From the NCBI GenBank assembly GCA_905221605.1, contig CAJNDS010002213.1:1078934-1142933 (forward strand): a stretch of DNA of 64,000 nt, read 5' to 3'. The position numbers and the translations under genes were made by a program. Of the stretch, positions 51,305-61,112 are shown in pieces; the stretch's first letter is position 1, and each line of letters begins with the position of its first letter. Below the pieces are notes generated by a model. That model was not told the DNA's origin. It ran no database searches and saw only the letters and a list, made by a program, of their open reading frames with translations. Origin of the DNA: Symbiodinium natans. Lineage: Eukaryota; Sar; Dinophyceae; Suessiales; Symbiodiniaceae.

Positions 51305-51380
51305 GCCCTCTGTGTCTGGACCGGTGCTGGAGCGCCTCGATGATAGCGGCTCGGTCTGCAGCCTTCTCTCGCGGCTGTGA
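51305..51380 (+). CDS. Terminal exon, unknown protein
   Basis: Acceptor TCAAGCTAAG; the frame reads PSVSGPVLERLDDSGSVCSL then LSRL and TGA 51378-51380. Strong bias. CCCCAAA/CCCTAAA copies upstream (51185-51290), TTTAGGG-type downstream. Confidence 0.55.
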
Positions 51381-52051
51381 GGGCTCAGGGCTTAGGGCTT
51401 TTAGTTGTGTTTTGTTTGTATATTTTGTTTTTAGGGTTTTTTGGGGTTTGAGGGTTTTGAAGGTTTAGGGTTTTAGGGTTTAGGGTTTAGGGTTTGGGGC
51501 TTAGGGTTGAGGGTTTAGAGTATAGCCTCGAACCTTAAACACCTACAGCCTGAAACATACTGTCCACACAGGTTAAAGACCCCCCAACGCAGGCTGTTGG
51601 ACCGATGACTCCACTCCGCCCTAAAGCCCCCCCCCCCCCCCCCCCGAATAAAGAGAAAGGTCCTACAGTTACAGTTTAGGGTTTAGGGTTTAGGGTTTAG
51701 GGTTTAGGGTTTAGGGTTTAGGGTTTAGGGTTTAGGGTTTAGGGCTTAAAGTCCCAAAGCCCCGAACCCGAGGGCCCAAAAAGTCTCTCAATTCCCTGAG
51801 CATTCTGACGCCTCAAAACTCTGAAAATCCCATCAAGCCCTCAAGCCCCAAAACCGTAAAACCCTAAAACCCTAAAGTCCTAAGGCCTCAAAAAGCCTTC
51901 GAGCCTGCTCAGGGTTTAGGGTTTTATGGCCTGTGGGTTTCGGGTTCCTATAAGCCCTTCAAACCCTAAACCCCAAACCCCAAACCCTAAATCCTAAACC
52001 CCAAACCCTAAACCCTAAACCCCAAACCCTACAAGCCCCTGTAGAGAAAAG
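51381..52051. repeat. G-rich, TTTAGGG array, C-rich copies
   Basis: TTTTAGGG-type 51425-51520, C run (51628-51645), TTTAGGG x 10 (51675-51745), CCCTAAA/CCCCAAA 51958-52030. Confidence 0.7.
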
Positions 52052-52150
52052 CCCCCCAAAATCGAGCCCTCGGCGAGCCGAGGCCCCGTGCACGCGCATC
52101 GGCCGACGAGCGTGACCAGCACAGTGCATTCCGGGAGGCCTCTTACAGGG
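52052..52150 (+). CDS. 33-codon exon, phase 0 at both ends
   Basis: Acceptor TAGAGAAAAG, donor GGG|GTTTCG. The frame reads KIEPSASRGPVHAHRPTSVT then STVHSGRPLTG. Low complexity, likely disordered. Confidence 0.55.
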
Positions 52151-52901
52151 GTTTCGGGGTTTCAGTGTTTCGAAATTTAGAGGGTTTAGGGTTTAAGGTT
52201 TAGGGTTTAGGGTTCAGGGTCTGGGGATTTCTGGTGATTTTTGTTGGGGAGCTTAGGGCTTTTTGGGTTTAGAGCTTGAGGGGCTTTAGGCCTTTTGGGG
52301 CTTGCAGGGCTTTAGGGCTCTTTTAGGTTTTTTGTTGGTTTTCGAGTGTTTTGGGGCTTTAGGGTTTAGAGCTTTTCAGTGTAGGGTTGGGTTTAGGCTA
52401 TAGAACCCTAAACCCTATAAACCCTAAACCCTTTAGGGTTTGTTGGTTTTTGGAGAGGTAAGTACCTAGAGAACCTTAGGGAAGCTTAGGGAGCCTTAGG
52501 GAGTTCCCTGGAATGTTAGGGAACCTTGGGTTACACTGTTCCCCTTGAGCCCCCCTCGCTTGAGGACCCTATTTTAAGAGAACAAACCCCTGCTTGAGGT
52601 TTGGGCCTTGGGGGAGACCTCCCATAGCCCTAACCTTCAAACCCGCCTTGCGCCCTAAACTCTAAATCCGAAAGCCCTAGAACCTAAACCCTAAATGCTT
52701 AAATCCCTGAACCCTAAACTCCCAATCCCTAAGCCCTAAACCCTAAAGCTCTTTAGGGTTTAGAGTTTAGAGTTCAGGGTTTAGGGTTTAGGGTTTAGGG
52801 TTTCGGGTTTAGGGTTTAGGGTTTAGGGTTTAGGGTTTAGGGTTTAGGGTTTAGGGTTTAGGGTTTAGGGTTTAGGGTTTCGGGTTTTGGGGATTCCGGG
52901 G
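52151..52901. repeat. G-rich copies, dispersed element, TTTAGGG array
   Basis: TTTCGGG/TTTAGGG 52150-52225, degenerate 52250-52400, family J copy at 52453-52560, C-rich copies 52640-52750, TTTAGGG x 15 (52775-52888). Confidence 0.7.
52453..52560. repeat. Dispersed repeat, family J copy 3
   Basis: AGTACCTAGAGAACCTTAGG then GAAGCTTAGGGAGCC, as at 40795. Preceded by AGAGGTAAGT, a perfect donor-like sequence at the element's left end. Confidence 0.6.
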
Positions 52902-52990
52902 ATGCAGCGCCGGTCTTCACCAGACGCTGCCGCGGGCTCAAAGCTTGTAGCCTGGCGCGACGGTCCCTCCGGAGACAATGAAGGCACAGG
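52902..52990 (+). CDS. Exon, possibly the first of a gene
   Basis: ATG 52902; the frame reads MQRRSSPDAAAGSKLVAWRD then GPSGDNEGT; ends GG|GTTTAG. Alternatively an internal exon from an acceptor at 52907. Upstream repeat is TTTAGGG, an exception to the usual orientation, which would fit a true first exon. Confidence 0.55.
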
Positions 52991-53100
52991 GTTTAGGGTT
53001 TAGGGTTTAGGGTTTGGGGTTTAGGGTTTAGGGTTTAGGGTTTAGGGTTTATATTATAGGGTTTAGGGTTTAGGGTTGTTCAGGGTCTCGGGCTTAGGGC

Positions 53101-53194
53101 TTGGGATGTTCCCCCTTAGACTAACAGTCATCATTACAGTACCCCAACGAAAATCCCGATGAAGGACTGTGAGTATGAGGGGGAACATCCCAAG
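53101..53194. mobile_element. MITE-like element, family A copy 4
   Basis: Ends TTGGGATGTTCCCCCTTAGA and GAGGGGGAACATCCCAAG; 94 bp. Confidence 0.85.
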
Positions 53195-53371
53195 TTTAGG
53201 GTTTTACAGGTTTACGGTTTAGGGCTTCATGTTCGGGTTCGGGGGGGGGGGGGGGGCCCTTAAACTCATTTTTTGGGGGGTTGCTTCCCTGTAATCGCCC
53301 AAGAAGCCAAAAACGGTGGGGGGGGGGGGGGGCCTGAACCCTAAAGCCAAAACCCTAAACCCTAAACCCCG
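53195..53371. repeat. G homopolymers and CCCTAAA copies
   Basis: G runs at 53238-53254 and 53316-53332, then CCCTAAA units 53338-53370. Confidence 0.7.
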
Positions 53372-53431
53372 ACGTTGCTCACAACGGGGGCCGGGATCCA
53401 GGCAGCTCCTGAACCGCTCAACAAAACACGG
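53372..53431 (+). CDS. Exon candidate
   Basis: The frame reads TLLTTGAGIQAAPEPLNKTR, then donor GTGTAG or an in-frame TAG at 53435. CCCTAAA upstream, TTTAGGG downstream. Confidence 0.4.
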
Positions 53432-53598
53432 GTGTAGGGTTTAGGGTTCAGGGTCTAAAGCTGGGTGTTGATCAAAAAAGGTCCTTGTAAGGAGTTTTAT
53501 ATAAAACCTACATTTGAAGGATGTATAAGTGTCTGTGAAAGATCCGCGAAGAGGGTGTGCGAAAGGTTTTTTTTTTAGGGCGAATGTTTTGACGCAAG

Positions 53599-53702
53599 GC
53601 GCCGGTTTGCTATGCATCCGCGGCATAAGGCTCGCTCTCGTCTCTCACGACCAGCTGGCTGAAAGCCCCGGTCGGACCACACTACACGCAGCGAGGGTCT
53701 AG
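53599..53702 (+). CDS. Terminal exon, unknown protein
   Basis: Acceptor TGACGCAAG; the frame reads AGLLCIRGIRLALVSHDQLA then ESPGRTTLHAARV and TAG 53700-53702. Confidence 0.5.
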
Positions 53703-53726
53703 GGTTTGTTTAGTTGTTAAGGTTTG

Positions 53727-53816
53727 CCAGGATGGGCTATTCGGCCTTATAATCCCCATAATCAACCCTATAAAGGGCCTTTTGGGGGGATTATAAGGTG
53801 TAATAGCCCATCCTGG
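53727..53816. mobile_element. MITE-like element with 30-bp inverted ends
   Basis: Left CCAGGATGGGCTATTCGGCC, right GGTGTAATAGCCCATCCTGG; arms pair over about 30 bp (through TTATAATCCCC/GGGGATTATAA) with a 25-bp loop. Single copy here. Confidence 0.85.
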
Positions 53817-54287
53817 TGAGGATTTAGGAAATCCGTTTCCCAGTTCCGCGAAAGGAAAGTCAATTTTGGCGAAAGATACGTTTCCGGGACAAAGTGTTTT
53901 TGATCAACTGCCCGCTAAACCCGCCTCTTTTGGGGACGGGGGGGCGTTAATGGAATTTGGGGTGTTTAGGGGTCTTCATTGTTAAGGTTTGTAGAGCTTC
54001 CAATGGTTTAGAGCTATGTCGCCGGTTTTAGGATTCGTTTTAGGGGTCAGGGGGGCTTGTGCTATTACGGGCTTTAGGTGGAAGCCCTATGCTGCCCCAA
54101 GCCTAACGATTGGCTCCAGCCATGGTTGGCTGTTGACTTCTTTGCGGTACGTTTTGCCCCAAGAACCTCGAAGTCGACGTAAAACCTTGAGCTCGGAACC
54201 CTAAATCTTGAACCCTAAACCCAAAACCCTAAACCCTAAACCCTAAACCCTAAACCCTAAGCCATCCTAAGTCCTGAAACCTCCAAG

Positions 54288-54383
54288 TCATGGCGGGAGG
54301 TAAGCCTCTTCACCGGGGCCTTGCTGCCGCTCGCCCTAGCGCTGAGCTTCGGGGACCGGCAGCCGCCAGAGTTTTGGGCTAGG
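54288..54383 (+). CDS. Exon with a hydrophobic segment
   Basis: Acceptor AACCTCCAAG; the frame reads SWREVSLFTGALLPLALALS then FGDRQPPEFWAR, ends G|GTTTAG. LFTGALLPLALALSF is long enough for one membrane span. Inside it GGAG|GTAAGC is a canonical donor, so an alternative shorter exon exists. Confidence 0.55.
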
Positions 54384-54800
54384 GTTTAGGGTTTAGGGTT
54401 TAGGGTTTCGGGTTTAGGGTTTGGGGTTCCAGGCTTAAGGATGTAGGGTTGAGGGGTTTGGGGGTCTGGGGGTTTAGGGTTTAGGGAGGAGATTCAGGAG
54501 AGTTTAGGGTGTAGGGATTAGAGTTTTTGGGCTCGGGTTTAGGGTTTCGGGCAAGGGCTCTTCATGTCATTCAGTGCTTTAGATGGCAAGCCTAGGTTTG
54601 CGGGCTTGCAGTTTGTTTTTTGTGGGGTTTCCTAGAGGCGAGGTTCAGAAGTTAGCGTGCAGCCTAAATCATGTCAAGTGCTGGTGATTGTGGGAGGTGT
54701 CGGTGTTTTGTGGGAGGTGTCATGAAGCCATTGTGCGACGTGGCTTTGGAGAACTGGCCCTACAGCTTGCATCCTGCAGCATCGACACCCATCATCGCAG
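54384..54800. other. G-rich copies then a partly open stretch
   Basis: TTTAGGG/TTTCGGG 54384-54550. 54670-54800 is open and may hold another exon (KPLCDVALENWPYSLHPAAS), with AG sites but no firm donor. Confidence 0.45.
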
Positions 54801-55092
54801 GTGCTGGCAAGTGCAGATGATGCGAGAAAGCGAGCCATCACTGCTCAATAAGGTCGAGGTGAGCCTTGTTGCTGAACTTTTCAAGTCTGGATACCCTACC
54901 GTCGGCCCTTTTTGGCTTTAATGACTCCCCTAAACCGTAAACCCTAAACCCTACTGTAGGCCCTGTTTGACAGCTTCGTGACTTCACCGACTCTGCCTTA
55001 ATCGTCAGATGCAGGAGGATGATGCAGCACGGCCCACGACGAAGGCACACCTGGGGGTGGGGAGCAATGGCCAAGTCTCTGGAATGGCTTAG
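54801..55092 (+). CDS. Last two exons of a gene, unknown function
   Basis: Exon 54801-54858 (acceptor CATCATCGCAG): CWQVQMMRESEPSLLNKVE, donor GTGAGC, phase 0. Terminal exon 55009-55092 (acceptor TGCCTTAATCGTCAG, phase 0): MQEDDAARPTTKAHLGVGSN then GQVSGMA, TAG 55090-55092. The two join cleanly across a 150-bp intron. A competing frame in the first exon reads VLASADDARKRAITAQ then TAA. Confidence 0.6.
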
Positions 55093-55101
55093 GATTTGAA
55101 C

Positions 55102-55197
55102 TTGGGATGTTCTCTTATGCTGACAGTCCGTAATAGGGACCCCCTATTATAATGAATCCCTATTAAGGACTGTTAGTATAAGGGGGAACATCCCAAG
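55102..55197. mobile_element. MITE-like element, family A copy 5
   Basis: Ends TTGGGATGTTCTCTTATGCT and TATAAGGGGGAACATCCCAA; sits 9 bp after a stop codon. Confidence 0.85.
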
Positions 55198-55682
55198 TTG
55201 TGACGCTAAATCCCTACACCCATAACGCCAATCCGAAGCGCTTGGCATTAGATCGTAAATGAAACCTCAATCGTGGTGCTGGCTCGCATGTGCTGCTGAA
55301 AGGCTTTCAGCACTCAGTCGTATACTCACACCCCTAAGCCTTAAACCCTAAACCCTAAACCCTGAACCCTAAACCCTAAACCCTGACTCCTAAAGGCTCC
55401 AAAGTCTCTTCCATACCCACTCCGAAGCCTGCACACCTCAAACAAAAAACTCCTAAAACCCTAAACCCTAAACCATAAACCCCAGACCCTAAACCCCAGA
55501 GCCCTACAGCGCCCGAAAGCCCAGAGCAACTGGGAGCCCCTTTAGAAACCTCCTCCTCCAAAACCCGCGGTTTAGGGTTTAGGGTTTAGGGTTTAGGGTT
55601 TAGGGTTTAGGGTTTAGGGTTCAGGGTTTAGGGTTTAGGGTTTAGGCCAACCCCTGAGCTGGTTCTGGGGCATCTGAAGCAG
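55198..55682. repeat. Spacer, CCCTAAA then TTTAGGG
   Basis: CCCTAAA 55342-55385 and 55458-55500, TTTAGGG x 10 (55568-55645). The minus-strand open frame at 55376-55561 lies across repeats and was not called. Confidence 0.6.
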
Positions 55683-58600
55683 ATCAGTCCAAGCCCCCGA
55701 AGCCAATGTGCAGGTCGTGAAGCTTCTGAAGGGCATGCAGGAGATCCCTCAATCCCTCGACCCCTAAACCCTAAACCCTAAACCCTAAACCCTAAACCCT
55801 AAACCCTAAACCCTAAACCCTAAACCCTAAACCCTAAACCCTAAACCCTAAACCCTAATTAATAACCCCGAACCCCAATAAACCCCTAAACCCTAAACCC
55901 CAAACATGTTCAAGGGCATAGGCTAAGTCGGGGATTCAGGGTCAAGGGTTTGGTGTGGTCCAAAGCTCTGGGAAACCTTAAGGGTGCGGGCGGGTTCTGG
56001 GGCTTGAAGGTTTAGGGTTTAGGGTTCCAAGCAGAAAGGTTTAGGGTTTAGCGTTGCCTCAACACCAAAGCCCAAAGCCCAGGCTTTCGTGCTTGGGCTC
56101 TTTCCTGCAAGCAGACCCTGAGCCTGATACATGGTTCCCGCGATGAGGGCCTCGTATGGGAGGGTTGAGGGTTTCTAGAATTCAGGGTTTGGCGTGCCCA
56201 ACTTCCGTAGTTTTGGAGAAGGGCTGCCCGCATCAGTACCCATGGAGCTGAGGGGCCTAGTATAGGGGTCGGAATAATTACGAATATTCCCCCCCCCCAG
56301 GTCCCTTTGTAATTGCACGACAATAACCCCCCCCAAAAAGCCTATTCCAGTTCTTCCGGCCCCTGCATTATATCATGAAAGCCAAGGCCCACATGCTAAG
56401 GCATCATTCCGTGCCTGCCCTAAACCCTAAACCTTGAACCCTGAACCCTAAACCCTACACCCTACACCCTCAACCCTAAACTCTAAACCGCTAACCCCTC
56501 ACACCTTAAACCCTAAACCCTAAACTAAACCCATCAGGGCTTCGGTTGCTCCAGGAGCAGGTGGAAAGCGAAGCCAAAGAGGACGAAGAGACCTACGACA
56601 AGTTCAAGTGCTGGTGCCACGAGTGCTGCCCTGAGTTCGCCGGCCGGGAGGATGTAGGGTTTAGTCTTTAGGGTTTAGGGTTTAAGGTTTAGGGACCGGG
56701 TTGGGGGGAACTAGCTAAACCCCAAACTCTGAACCCTAAACCCGAATAAACCCCTTAATCCCTAATCCCTGAACTCCAAACTCTAAGCCGCACCGTGGGG
56801 TTTAGGTGTTAATAGCCTGAAAGCCTCCAAGTCCTGTGGGGGAAAGCCGAGAGGGGTTTGAGGGAGGGCTTAAGGGCTTAAAGGTTTAAGGGAACAAGGG
56901 CTTAAGGGCTCAAGGGTTTAGAGATTCAAGGGGAAGGGTTAAGGGATTAAGGTCTCAGAGCTCGGGGTCTGACTCTGACAGGTTTGCTAGTTTCAGGGAA
57001 GACTGCAAACCCGAGCCCCCCAATCTAATCCAAGCCGCAACCACTGCGCCCAGGCATCAGCTAACCCTGCGTGATCCTGTCAGAGCCCGACAATGATTGG
57101 GGGCTTTAGGGGGTGTTGGAGCTTCGGGTTCAACCTCCCCAAACCCTAGACCCTAGGTCCTAAACTTCAAAACTAAGCCGCCTGAGCCTCAGGAACACCG
57201 TGGCCAAGGAGAAGGCCATGAAGGAGGCTGAGGCGGCGACCCGCGAGCTCAAGGCTCGGTCCTCGCTTGATGGGATTCGGTTTTCGGGTTTAGGGTTCAG
57301 GGTTTAGGGTTCGGGTTTAGGGTTTAGCGGTTAGGGTTTAGGGTTCCAGGCTTCGTGGTTTAGGGGCTTAGGGGCTAAGGGGGTTGCGGTTTAGGGTTTA
57401 GGGTTTAGGGGTTTAGGGATTTTAGGGGTTTTAGGGGTTTTATGGGTTTAGGGCTTTAGAGCTTTGCTGCTTTAGGGGGTTAGGGTTTGGGCTAGGCATG
57501 AGTGAGTGTTAGGGCCTGGGGTTTTGGGAATGGAAGCCCTAACCCTAAACCCCAAACCCCCAAACAGCCCCTAGCTCAAGACGTCCAGGCGCGCGTGGAA
57601 GTCCTTGTGGCCAAGAGCGCACGCCTGAAGCAGGAGGTCGAGAATACCGAGGACGAGGGGGTTTAGGGTTTAGGGTTTAAGGCAAGTTTAGGGTTTAGGG
57701 TTTAGGGTTTAGGGTTTAGGGTTTAGGGTTTAGGGTTTAGGGTTTAAGGCAAGTTTAGGGTTTTGGGGTTCAGGGTTTAGAGTTGAACCTGAGCCCTCAT
57801 AGCCCTTCTGACCCTTGTGCCCCTTGCTCGACGCTCATGGCCCTTCGAGCTCTCAGAAACCCTTTGTAACCCCCTGTAAAACCTCCTAGCCTCACAAACC
57901 TATCAGCCCTAAACTCAGCAAAAACACCTTAGATGAGCTCGTGGCCTATCCTTGACCCTCTAAACCCTAAACCCTAAACCCTAAACCCTAAACCCTAAAC
58001 CCTAAACCCTAAAGCCTAAGCCACCCTAGACGGAAGCCTTAGAGCCCCTTGGTTTGGGTTAGGGTTGTCGGGTTGGGTTTAGGGCGTAAGGGGCTTAGCG
58101 AACCCCAAACCCCCAGAGTAGGCCTAAAAGCCCTAAACCCTAAACCCTAAACCCTAAACCCTAAACCCTAAACCCTAAACCCTAAACCCTAAAAGCCCTA
58201 AACCCTGAGCCCAAACGCAGGACGAGCGCGCCAAAAACGTGGCCGCCCTGGAAACTGCCACGCTGCTGCGCCGGCAGCAGAACAAGGATGCTGAGTTTAG
58301 GGTTTAGGGTTTAGGGTTTAGGGTTTAGGGTTTAGGGTTTAGGGTTTGGGGTTTAGAGTTTGCCTTGGAGGCTCTTACCCCGCGGAACCCGTCCTCTTTT
58401 TCTTTTTGTGGTGGGCGTTTTGTTGCTGTGGGTGTTTTTTTCGGGGCTGCCCCAGCGAGTGAGTGACCTGGCATGCGGCGCCCCGGCGCCCGGAGCAAAC
58501 AGCGCGCCCTGGCAGTTTCTTCAGATATGATGCTGAACTTGCCTGCAGTCCAGAAACCATGCACGCTAAAAAAACATCGCCATCCATGAGCTTGCCTTCT

Positions 58601-60680
58601 AACACGAAGATAGTCCCTGGCAACGAGATCTTTTCGGAAATTTTGGCCACGTACGAGCAGCGCACTCTCAGGCGTGTCCTTCCCACCAAGCAGGACCAAG
58701 GTATATCAGAAGTCGTTGCGTAGCCCTAAACCCAAGTTGTCAGCCCTATAAGCCTGAGCCCTTATGGATGTTGAGCCGCTACTTCTTTCCGTTGCCGCAA
58801 GAAATCCATCGCACTTCCTACGCATCCTCAGGCGTCCTGCGCAAACCCTCAACCAATGGGTTTAGGGTTTAGGGTTGCATCTAGATCATGGGCCCTCGTG
58901 GGGCCTCCATTATAGCTGAGCATCCCAAAAGCCATCCATCCCCTCCGATCCCTACACCGGAAGCCCTAAACCCTAAACCCTAAACCCCAAACCCAAAACC
59001 CTAAACCCTAAACCCTAAACCCTAAGAGGAGTACTTGTCCGACCGCGAGCGCCTGGAGGGCGATCTCTCTGGCGTGGAGCAGCCCGTCTGCAGGGTTGCG
59101 TTACTGGGTAGGCCCTGTGGGTATTTTTTCTATTTTGCCTTATAGAATTTAGCGTTTGGGGGTTAGATTCGCAGGCCTGGGGATGTTGTACATCTTCCCT
59201 TAGTGGGTTTAAGAGGGTCATATTCCGGAATGCTTTCAAAGGCTGTAAGGGGCCAACCTAGGTTGCTTGGAGCTTAGGCTTAGGGCTCGGGTCGTTTATG
59301 GCTTGGGGATAGCGCCCGTTCTGCAGGGTTTAACTTGGGACAAGGGGCTTAGATAGCTGGAGGTACCTTAGGCTCGCCTGTTCGACCTAAACCCTAAACC
59401 TTAAGCCTTAAACCTTAGACCCTAAACCCCAAACCCTAAACCCTAAGCCCTAACCCTAAACCCTACACCCTACACCCTGAAACCCTAAACCCTCAGCCAC
59501 ACCAGAAGTTTGAGAGTATGTCCTATGTTGGAGTGAAAGAAGGGGAAGGTTCCAGGATACACCCCGAGCCTTACCCGGGTAATTCCCGGGACACCAGCTG
59601 AGCAGCCAAGTCAGGGGGTTTAGGGTTTAGGGTTTAGGGTTTAGGGTTTAGGGTTTAGGGTTAGGGTTTAGGGTTTAGGGTTTAGGGTTTAGGGTTTAGG
59701 GTTTAGGGTTTAGGGTTTAGGGTTTAGGGTTTAGGGTTTAGGGTTTAGGGTTTAGGGTTTAGGGTTTAGGGTTTAGGGTTTAGGGTTTAGGGTTTAGGGT
59801 TTAGGGTTTAGGGTTTAGGGTTTAGGGTTTAGGGTTTAGGGTTTAGGGTTTAGGGTTTAGGGTTTATTTGGGGTCAGGGTTGAGGGTTTAGGGTTGAGGG
59901 CCTCCTTTAAGCGAGTGACCTTTATTTCCCATAAGAAGCCCGGAAACCCTGAGACGCAAGTCCCTAAACACTGAAACCCTCAAAGCCCTGGACCCCGTCC
60001 CCCCATCCCCCTAGACTCCGACCTGACCCAACGCCAGTCTCGGCAACCCTTTTCGCACCTAAGCCCTTGAAGACTAAAGCCCAAGATGCGAAAGCCCTAG
60101 CCCTAAAGACCCTAAAATCTTACTTCCCTAAAACCTCAAAACCCTAAAACCTTAAAACCCTAAAACCTTAAAACCCTAAAACCTTAAACCCCTAAAACCT
60201 TGAAACCCTAAAACCTTAAAAACCCTGACGCCTAAAACCCTACACCTTGGCTCTGAAGGCCTCAATCCTGAGTCGCTTCGCTTGGAAGGTTCATGGGCTG
60301 GAGATATGTAGGCTTGGTGGTGCTCTTCCTTTGTTGGTTCTCTAGCTTCCCTTATCCGCCAATTGGGATCCTCATTAGTATATGTTACTGCGCTACAAGG
60401 TGATGTACCGAAAAGAATATTCCACGCAATGCTAACTAGAGCTGCGCCCAAACCCCTCAACCCCCTAACCCCCCTATCCCCTAAACCCAAACCCAAAACC
60501 CCCAAACCCTCAACCCTAAACCCTTAAACCCCAAACCCTAAACCCTAAACCCTTAAACCCTTAAACCCTAAACCCCTAAACCCTACACCCTAAACCCCAA
60601 ACCAAGCAGGAAGGCGAAAGCCGCCTTCAGCAGCGAGGAGGGCACAGCCTTCCTTCAGGCGCCGGTCTTGCTGCTTGTGT
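55683..60680 (+). CDS. Coiled-coil gene with a Cys-Trp-Cys motif, dinoflagellate type
   Basis: Coding blocks: 55683 to about 55743 (EANVQVVKLLKGMQEIPQSL); 56112-56153 (QTLSLIHGSRDEGL, splice sites CTTTCCTGCAAG and GTATGG); possible block at 56382; 56538-56653 (LLQEQVESEAKEDEETYDKF, then KCWCHECC; donor GTAGGG); about 57193-57258 (NTVAKEKAMKEAEAATRELK); 57581-57660 (VQARVEVLVAKSARLKQEVE); 58221-58301 (DERAKNVAALETATLLRRQQ, then NKDAEF); 59029-59094 (EYLSDRERLEGDLSGVEQPV); 60610 to about 60680 (KAKAAFSSEEGTAFLQAP). Blocks 57581, 58221 and 59029 join in phase 0 and end G|GTTTAG or G|GTTGCG. Heptad-like Glu/Lys/Ala spacing means coiled coil; proteins of this layout are abundant in dinoflagellates with no known function. 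A block near 59497 may fill the gap before 60610. The true start is not seen. Confidence 0.7.
56258..56381 (+). repeat. Dispersed repeat, family I copy 2
   Basis: Parallels 34641-34769: TATAGGGGTCGGAATAATTA, a C run, CCCTTTGTAATTGC, a second C run, CCAGTTCTTCCGGCCCC, ending TCATGAAAG before a coding-like block CCAAGGCCCACATG. Confidence 0.7.
58384..58482 (+). repeat. Copy of the GAGTGAGTGACCTGG module
   Basis: Matches 6920-7020: GGAACCCGT, T-rich TTGCTGTGGGTG, CGGGGCTGCCCCAG and GAGTGAGTGACCTGG. Here it stands alone, without the A-run minisatellite. Located in the presumed intron after 58301. Confidence 0.75.
59159..59275. repeat. Dispersed repeat, family G copy
   Basis: CTTCCCTTAGTGGGTTTAAG and TGCTTTCAAAGGCTGTAAGG correspond to the 20.2-kb copy; ends CCAACCTAGG. 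Confidence 0.5.
59616..59868 (+). repeat. Longest pure TTTAGGG array, about 36 units
   Basis: Almost perfect TTTAGGG with one unit short by a base (59648), inside a presumed intron of the coiled-coil gene. Long tracts this uniform suggest recent expansion or replacement. Confidence 0.95.
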
Positions 60681-60952
60681 ATGCATGTATATGGGTGGTT
60701 GTCAAAATTGTCATCCTTTTTGGGGCACCCAAATATTAGGTGCTAGAGAACCCATCATGAACATATATATATATGTATGTATGTATATATATATATGTTT
60801 ATCTAACATTGCACTATGTATTGTTGCATGATTGTACAGGTAAGCTTTTTTTCCCCACCCTCGGTGTGGGGTTGACAGATCTTAAACTCAACTCTTCTCC
60901 CCGCCCGGAATTCTTCTCCTCGCCCAGTCTACTCCACGCTCATCCCTGGAGT
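60681..60952. other. Spacer with TATG/TA microsatellite
   Basis: ATATATATGTATGTATGTAT at 60762-60798 and AT-rich flank; no gene. Confidence 0.6.
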
Positions 60953-61112
60953 GCCCAACCCCAAAGTGTCCCAGGAGTGCCCACCTAGAGTGTTCTTGCG
61001 AGTGCCCAACCTCAGAGTCTCCCTGGAGTGCCCAACCGCAGAGTCTCCCTGGAGTGCCCAACCCCCGGAGTGCCCAGCCCCAGAGTCTCCCTGGAGTGCC
61101 CAACCCAGAGCA
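60953..61112. repeat. GAGTGCCCAACC minisatellite, period about 27
   Basis: Six or seven diverged copies of GGAGTGCCCAACCCCAGAGT plus CTCCCT. Open frames across it on both strands are repeat products. Confidence 0.85.
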
